The translations under genes were made by a program, and so were the position numbers. The notes under the pieces were generated by a model, which ran no database searches, was not told the origin of the DNA, and was given only the letters and a program-made list of their open reading frames with translations. This document shows positions 60,701 through 64,000 of a stretch of 64,000 bases of DNA, piece after piece (the first letter of the stretch is position 1; every line of letters begins with the position of its first letter). Source of the DNA: Diphasiastrum complanatum (lineage: Eukaryota; Streptophyta; Lycopodiopsida; Lycopodiales; Lycopodiaceae); contig MU831839.1 in the NCBI GenBank assembly GCA_029204225.1, positions 37,670-101,669 on the forward strand, in the 5' to 3' direction.

Positions 60701-63547
60701 GAAAAAGCAAGCCATTCCTTATGGAATATTCGATTAGTACCTTATCATTTTGAGAATTCTTGGGATTCTGCATCCCAAGGCCTTCACTAGATCTAGAATT
60801 TCCTGCCAAAACATCTAGCCAGATACGATCGAAATACCCATCGGTCTGACAAAGTACTCAAAGTGAAATATATAGATCAGGTTGGATCTTAGCAAAGCAT
60901 AATTGATTAATCTTTTCAATTAGACTCAAGGCATCGGCTAAACAATTCAATGTATCTTTACGATACTTAATGTTGAACTCGAATTCCTGGATGAGTTCCG
61001 ACCGCTTGGCTTTATGGTGATCGCTCATCATCGAAAATTTGGCACCATATAAATAGTTTTTCCAAAATTTCAATGCGTGAATGATTTTAAGAAGTTACTT
61101 TACATAGGTAGAATACCTACACTGAACAGGATCAAGCTTTTTGCTTTCAAAAGCAACTGGTTTACTGCCTTGATAAAGTGTGCTGCCACAACATAGTCAC
61201 TAGCATCTGTTTCTAACAAAAAATTTGTTTATTAGGATCAACTATGTAAAATTGGAGCCGTAGAAACACAATGCTTGAGAGCTTTAAAACTCTTATTCAT
61301 TTCATTAAGGGCAATGCTTTAACAACATAGTTCATAAGGAATCTGTAAAAAAATTCAGTAAATCGAAGGAATGATTTCACGTGGTGGATGCTGGTGATAT
61401 CATGTGTCGTGAAAGACGATTGCAAGCCAAATATAAATTTGTGAACCCGCATCCACTAAGGATTATCATTAGAAACTTTCATTAGTATTTCAAGGTAAAA
61501 ATCTGCATAAGCCTGAACATAGTGATTACTTTGTCTATGCAAACACTAGGTGCCCATAGCCCTTTTTCCGAATCGAGCCACTTTGCCACATGCTTGTGTG
61601 GTGATAAACTACAATAAATGGTAATGAGGGCTTTATTCTTAAAATTTTCACGTGTTCTTTCGATAAAACCACCTCACTCTTCTCTCTGAGTAATATTTAC
61701 ACTTGTCACCCCCACAATGAATGTACACAAACAAAATGGTTTAAAAAAGTAGCAAAGCTAATTTTCAGAAATAGAAAAACTTTTTTAAATTTTATTGTTG
61801 GCTGCCCCGTAAATAGGTGTAGAAGGATCCCCCAAATCACTGATAGGCTTCCAACAGTGGCTGCGCTAATGATATCAATTCCTTCTCCAATCTCGATCCC
61901 AATCCTAGAAAAAAATGCCAAGTTCCCAGACCTTTCGCGTGCTGAAATTTCAACTCCCAATTGGGCCCCAACTTGACTTTGAAATAGATTCAATGTTTTG
62001 CTTCAAATTGGACAAACACACACACACACACATGCACACACACACATATGTATGTATACATATACATATATAATACATATAAGGTCTGACATCACAGCAA
62101 GGTTTGTCTGCAAAAAGTGCCCAATAGGTCCCCAAAATTCCTCCAAGTTACATGCGAAAAGGACTCAAAGGGAGTAGCAGTAGATAGAGATTCAAAAGTG
62201 CTTCAATCTCTTCACAAATTTTGACCAAACTTGCCTTCAAACTACTATAGACAGAAAAAATCTCTCACACATCCATAATGTTGTTTACTGAATGGATTTT
62301 GCAAGTTTAGATCATCTACAAAGATATGAAATTTCAATTTCATGGTCGCCTCCAATTTGCTGAAAAGTATCAGTCCTTACATCCCTGAAATTTTAGGTAC
62401 AGAGGTTCGGAAAACAGGCTGTCCAAATCGCTGGTAGGTAACCGCCAGTTTGGTGAAATTTTAGCACTCAGATTGCTGCTCATATTGCTGGGAATTCAGT
62501 GCTGGATCTGAAAAAAATTGCTGAAGAAGTTGTGCCCAATTTCCTTCCCAAAGCACATTGAAATCTGCCACCCAAAGTGCTCTGGAAACTGCTAGGGAAG
62601 TGTGCCCAATTCTTTTCACAAGCTGTTCTGGTTTCTTGTGGAAAAGTGATGGATTTTTCCAAGAAGATGCGCTGGATCACCCTCTCCCTTTCTTGATGAT
62701 CTATCACCAAAATCCTCAAGAAAAAGGAGAGGAAACAGCGTCTTTTGGCACTTTCTCTGTTCTCTCTCTAGAACGAATCTTCCTGATGCTTTGATACCAT
62801 ATGTGAGGTTCTTTTCCAAGATCCTCAAGAAACTAACTAGTCAATGAAAGAATGAATCTCTTCCCTACCATAGGTAAACTCTTATGCTAGTTACCTGCTA
62901 TCCCTGTCCTAGGGCATGCGGCGTCCATGCATTGGTAGCCGCTAATCCGTGTAGGCTAGCCAAACAAGTTCTAACATGCATGACAGGTGTAACAGTTAAA
63001 ATTGAATTTCCAACCACATGCTCTCTCGTGCCTAAGTGACTTTTTGGTCAACTTTAGTCTCCAGCCGGCTAACCCTAGTCACTGCCCGTTGGCCCCTGCC
63101 GGTTCACTTGGTCAGTTGCACGTTGGATCTACATGCCTCACTACTCGTTGAGTCACTTATAGCGACACACCCAATGGCCTATGATATCGTTGGGTGCCTA
63201 GATTGGAGGTACTTGTATTTTACCTTGTGTTAAGTTTGAAAAGTGATTATGAGCATAATTCTAGCGAAGTCTTGTTCTTTACCTAGTGTTAAGTTTGAAA
63301 AGTGATTATGAGCATAATTCTAGCGAAGTCCTCTATTTCCTAGAACATCGGTTTATGTTACGCTATGAGGTGTGTCTGTATCAGTTACGAAATATATTAC
63401 TGAAGCTGGTTGTCTGCTGGAGTTACAGGTGCAGTGAAGCAGAGCAAAGCAGCTTTCTTGGCTGAGTTAAGAGGTCTTACTGCCGGTGGTACAAAAACAT
63501 CTTCCCATGCAGCAACAGATCCAGTAACCAATGAAAATGAGAACAAG
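42355..63547 (+). CDS. RRP15: RRP15-like ribosomal RNA processing protein, 5' and middle exons (continues past window)
   Basis: Exons in one frame with GT-AG borders: ATG 42,355-42,357; 43,287-43,541; 46,004-46,105; 53,412-53,493; 57,553-57,572; 57,693-57,753; 63,429-63,547 (214 codons in total). The product has an acidic N-terminus (EEEEDDEDANDSEGDDANGD), then LPSAFGRAFGKIMKKPIP, GPVLAAQKHLIAKKLEEESN, LREVGHVLPQSYIDTKEIQL, then LATKGVVTLFNAVNKAQ and AVKQSKAAFLAELRG. This is the RRP15 layout, whose hallmark is R-[IL]-A-T-[RK]-G-V-V-x-L-F-N-A-V. RRP15 is a nucleolar protein needed for large-subunit pre-rRNA processing. The C-terminal exons lie beyond the right edge. The weakest points are the first coding exon (ATG abutting a GTAAGC donor) and the exact acceptor of exon 2 (43,287 or 43,320, both in phase). 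Other exons are well supported by frame and conservation. Confidence 0.82.
42842..43250. mobile_element. Foldback/MITE-like element in RRP15 intron 1
   Basis: Arms of about 150 bp (42,842-42,990 and about 43,085-43,250) are inverted copies around a ~95-nt loop. A perfect 22-bp stretch pairs 42,960-42,981 with 43,102-43,123 (GAAGGCATATTGCTTAAACC core). ACTACATTCACAGCCAT pairs with ATGGCTGTGAATGTAGT. The ends CCTCTACAC and GTGTAGAGAG are flanked by TA on each side, as in Tc1/mariner-type MITEs. Confidence 0.75.
43542..46003 (+). other. RRP15 intron 2
   Basis: 2.46 kb, GTTAGC...TTCTATGCAG. No clear transposon. A - strand scrap at about 45,128-45,313 (ESTSWFVDSRG) faintly recalls a copia protease site. 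Confidence 0.6.
48650..52093 (+). pseudogene. hAT transposase (BED zinc finger, DUF659, hATC dimerisation) with AT-hook tail, defective
   Basis: Likely exons: about 48,650-49,543; 49,636-49,984; 50,097-50,502; 50,613-50,779; 50,899-51,236; 51,343-52,093. The BED finger reads RRWRCLHCGGLFTGSLTRVR then AHLL...GISDC (48,730-48,845). DUF659 reads FFYECGISFAVVDTWEF (49,365) and, past an intron, GCTILSNG-stop-TDVRWRSVIN (49,645), then VVQVVTDNASNCK. Later PTRFAFYFLVLERLVVVKDA (50,200) and RWDYFHRPIHAVAHILHPLW are kept. The dimerisation domain reads VLAQDCSAGACERNWSTWAL (51,065), keeping the third acidic residue. The last exon adds an acidic stretch and an AT-hook (RRPRGRPRGS). Defects: Asp to Asn and Trp to stop in the SDGWTD motif, a TGA near 50,739, and frameshifts near 48,720, 49,330, 50,180 and in the last exon. 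Confidence 0.9.
52214..52289. repeat. (GT)n(GA)n microsatellite inside the hAT element
   Basis: GT at 52,214-52,237 switching to GA through 52,289, downstream of the transposase stop. Confidence 0.95.
52411..52489. repeat. (GA)n microsatellite inside the hAT element
   Basis: GA repeat with two early interruptions, 60 bp inside the right subterminal region. Confidence 0.95.
54733..54790. repeat. (CT)n microsatellite
   Basis: 58 bp of CT dinucleotides directly before a GC-alternating palindrome. Confidence 0.96.
54792..54813. repeat. Alternating purine-pyrimidine palindrome (Z-DNA-prone)
   Basis: GCGTGCGCGCGCGCACGC (54,792-54,809) is a perfect 18-bp palindrome. Strict purine-pyrimidine alternation extends to 54,813. 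Confidence 0.85.
54830..55333 (+). pseudogene. Decayed Pro/Ala-rich and coiled-coil coding remnant
   Basis: A Pro-rich piece (PPPPNPHPPPPP, 54,860) and an Ala/Val-rich piece (54,950-55,040, crossing stops) precede an open stretch, 55,097-55,333. This reads EFQILKQEILQLQIVVATLV then LRELVTQIEKQKEEAL, with Leu/Ile heptads typical of a coiled coil. It could be a LINE ORF1-like or gag-like remnant associated with the LINE piece downstream. No family is recognised. Confidence 0.35.
55613..56137 (+). mobile_element. LINE ORF2 C-terminal fragment (zinc-binding region)
   Basis: Frame pieces read SYWASFVYHHISSQLRLDGS then EVESEEHFIFKCSAYYKIRG and RYYCLFRYMP. This fits the C-terminal pattern C..C....E...H.LF.C..Y...R after non-LTR reverse transcriptases; stops replace parts of it. 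No RT core was found upstream, so it is a 5'-truncated copy, the usual fate of LINE insertions. Confidence 0.65.
56454..56633. mobile_element. Small hAT-type MITE related to the 47.7-kb element
   Basis: The left end CATAGTTGCCCAAAAACGTG + TTTCTGGG closely follows the hAT left end (CATAGTTGCACAGAATCGTG + TTTCTGGG). The right end GAAACACTTGGCAACCTAC is a rough inverted copy. It is about 180 bp with no coding potential. No convincing target duplication remains. Confidence 0.6.
59151..59862 (-). mobile_element. LINE endonuclease (EEP/APE-like) fragment
   Basis: The - strand reads VACLYKPIIEFIGHDIHARY, WIHLSGQGIGPIRDIFIAMC, YFPLMTS and LILLTGDFHARIASHQTNIH (the GDFNA motif with His for Asn). A frameshift near 59,400 leads to GGHSVVDYLMGSP and ATLSDHSHLSFVL (the terminal SDH). 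These are the ordered motifs of the endonuclease that nicks target DNA for LINE insertion. The frameshift and the changed metal-site neighbour suggest it is inactive. Confidence 0.82.
60101..61480 (-). mobile_element. Ty3/gypsy RNase H-integrase fragment
   Basis: In - strand order: ETDASDYVVAAHFIKAVNQL-like RNase H start (about 61,210), KFWKNYLYGAKFSMMSDHHK and LNCLADALSLIEKINQLCFA (61,070-60,900), integrase zinc-finger part CHDNPCTSHPSIHGHW (about 60,640), core piece IISNQDSNFTGRLWQL (about 60,480), and TMEDMLQAYVSHRQFGWKKH, VEFTHNSVKR then FSPFMLMYGFQPCSP (60,370-60,200). It is frame-broken throughout. It shares the ADALS.I.K.N.L.F.K signature with the 14.5-kb fragment. Confidence 0.85.
61481..62785 (-). 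mobile_element. Degenerate 5' part of the gypsy element
   Basis: Lies between the pol fragment and the primer site at 62,786. No intact gag is seen. A CA/TATG simple repeat sits at about 62,011-62,070. Recurrent AATTGGGCCCAA/TTGCTGAAAA-like phrases hint at gag or leader decay. Confidence 0.4.
62786..62797 (-). other. Primer binding site of the gypsy element
   Basis: GCTTTGATACCA on the + strand reads TGGTATCAAAGC on the - strand, initiator-tRNA-Met type, two bases from a TGTGAGG LTR start. Confidence 0.7.
62800..63215 (-). mobile_element. Probable 5' LTR (approximate right border) of the gypsy element
   Basis: Begins TGTGAGGTTC next to the primer site. The far border is not resolved; it must lie before exon 7 at 63,429. 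The matching 3' LTR was not found near 60 kb. Confidence 0.45.
63221..63330. repeat. 59-bp-period tandem duplication
   Basis: GTTAAGTTTGAAAAGTGATT plus about 25 further bases, ending TAGCGAAGTC, occurs at 63,229 and 63,288 almost without change. It lies about 100 bp before the acceptor of RRP15 exon 7. Confidence 0.9.
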
Positions 63548-64000
63548 GTAAATTTACGTTGTGTATATTTGCCAAGTGATAAAGAAATCTGAAGATCTGA
63601 GCTTCCCCTGTGATCAAATGTTGTTTCTATTAAAACATGATGCAATATTGAACCCTGGATAAGTTATAGAAGATAGAAGTTGAGCGAAAGACTTTTCTTT
63701 TTCTTGGAAAGTTCATCAGAGTTTATTGAATTCGAACGAATTTCATGGTGAGAGTTGCTATTCAATCTATCCTTCATGTTAACTTTCTGTTACGTTGAAC
63801 TTTTATCTGGAGAAAATCAACCCATTTGGAAGATTTATAGCTTAGTGTATCTTTGGGATTTGAGTTAGTATTTCTGAGTAGAGGCAAGCCATTGAAGAAT
63901 TGTTGCATCTCTAAGTACTTGTTCAGATGGAAAGCTTGAAAGCTTAAGGAGTAATTTCATGTTTTCTTTTTCCCGTTCTAAAGACAAAACTTGTTTAAGG
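63548..64000 (+). other. Start of RRP15 intron 7
   Basis: Donor GTAAAT at 63,548. No later exon with the expected RRP15 C-terminus is recognised before the window ends. Confidence 0.6.

Larger units (their letters stand above)
57754..63428 (+). other. RRP15 intron 6 (5.7 kb)
   Basis: GTCAGT...GAGTTACAG. Its first 1.4 kb has no recognised gene. Then come an antisense LINE fragment, an antisense gypsy element and a 59-bp tandem duplication close to the acceptor. Confidence 0.75.

Overview
The window looks like nuclear DNA of a land plant with a large, repeat-choked genome. A homosporous fern is my best guess. This is inference from the style of the PPR gene, introns of several kilobases, many (CT)n/(GA)n tracts of 50-120 bp, and layers of decayed Ty1/copia, Ty3/gypsy, LINE and hAT elements on both strands. 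No bacterial or organellar gene order is seen.

Two host genes can be supported, both on the + strand. (1) At 2.68-5.62 kb, four short exons encode two copies of the PDF motif of OSB-type organellar single-stranded-DNA-binding proteins. They splice in phase into a 1.5-kb exon encoding a PLS-class pentatricopeptide repeat (PPR) protein with E motifs and a broken DYW-like tail. This predicted PDF-PPR chimera is the most unusual object here. (2) From about 41.7 kb to beyond the right edge lies an RRP15-like ribosome-biogenesis gene. Its promoter carries telobox and site II motifs. At least seven exons, including a 20-nt microexon, spread over more than 21 kb, with introns of up to 7.3 kb filled with transposons.

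Between the genes (6-41 kb) are nested retroelements: a + strand LTR element with gag remnant (about 6.5-9.6 kb); a - strand copia fragment (9.6-11.3 kb); a - strand gypsy RT/RNase H fragment (14.3-15.5 kb); LTRs of one family at 15.49-15.77 and 21.60-22.08 kb; and inside that, a young complete but non-autonomous - strand copia element (15,950-20,526) with two 701-bp LTRs and a near-perfect target duplication. Further right are a possible transposase gene (24.0-25.2 kb), a degenerate satellite-like array (27.0-27.8 kb), an ORF made of a 30-bp minisatellite (28.7-29.3 kb), a decayed unidentified coding region (32.2-33.9 kb), a copia RT fragment, an ankyrin pseudogene (34.6-35.3 kb) and two opposed copia fragments (38.6-40.0 kb).

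The RRP15 introns hold: a 409-bp foldback element (intron 1); a 4.93-kb hAT transposon with exact 8-bp target duplications and a BED-DUF659-hATC transposase with stop codons (intron 3); a LINE 3' fragment and a small MITE sharing the hAT end (intron 4); and an antisense LINE endonuclease fragment plus an antisense gypsy element (intron 6). All calls come from reading the sequence; no database search was possible.
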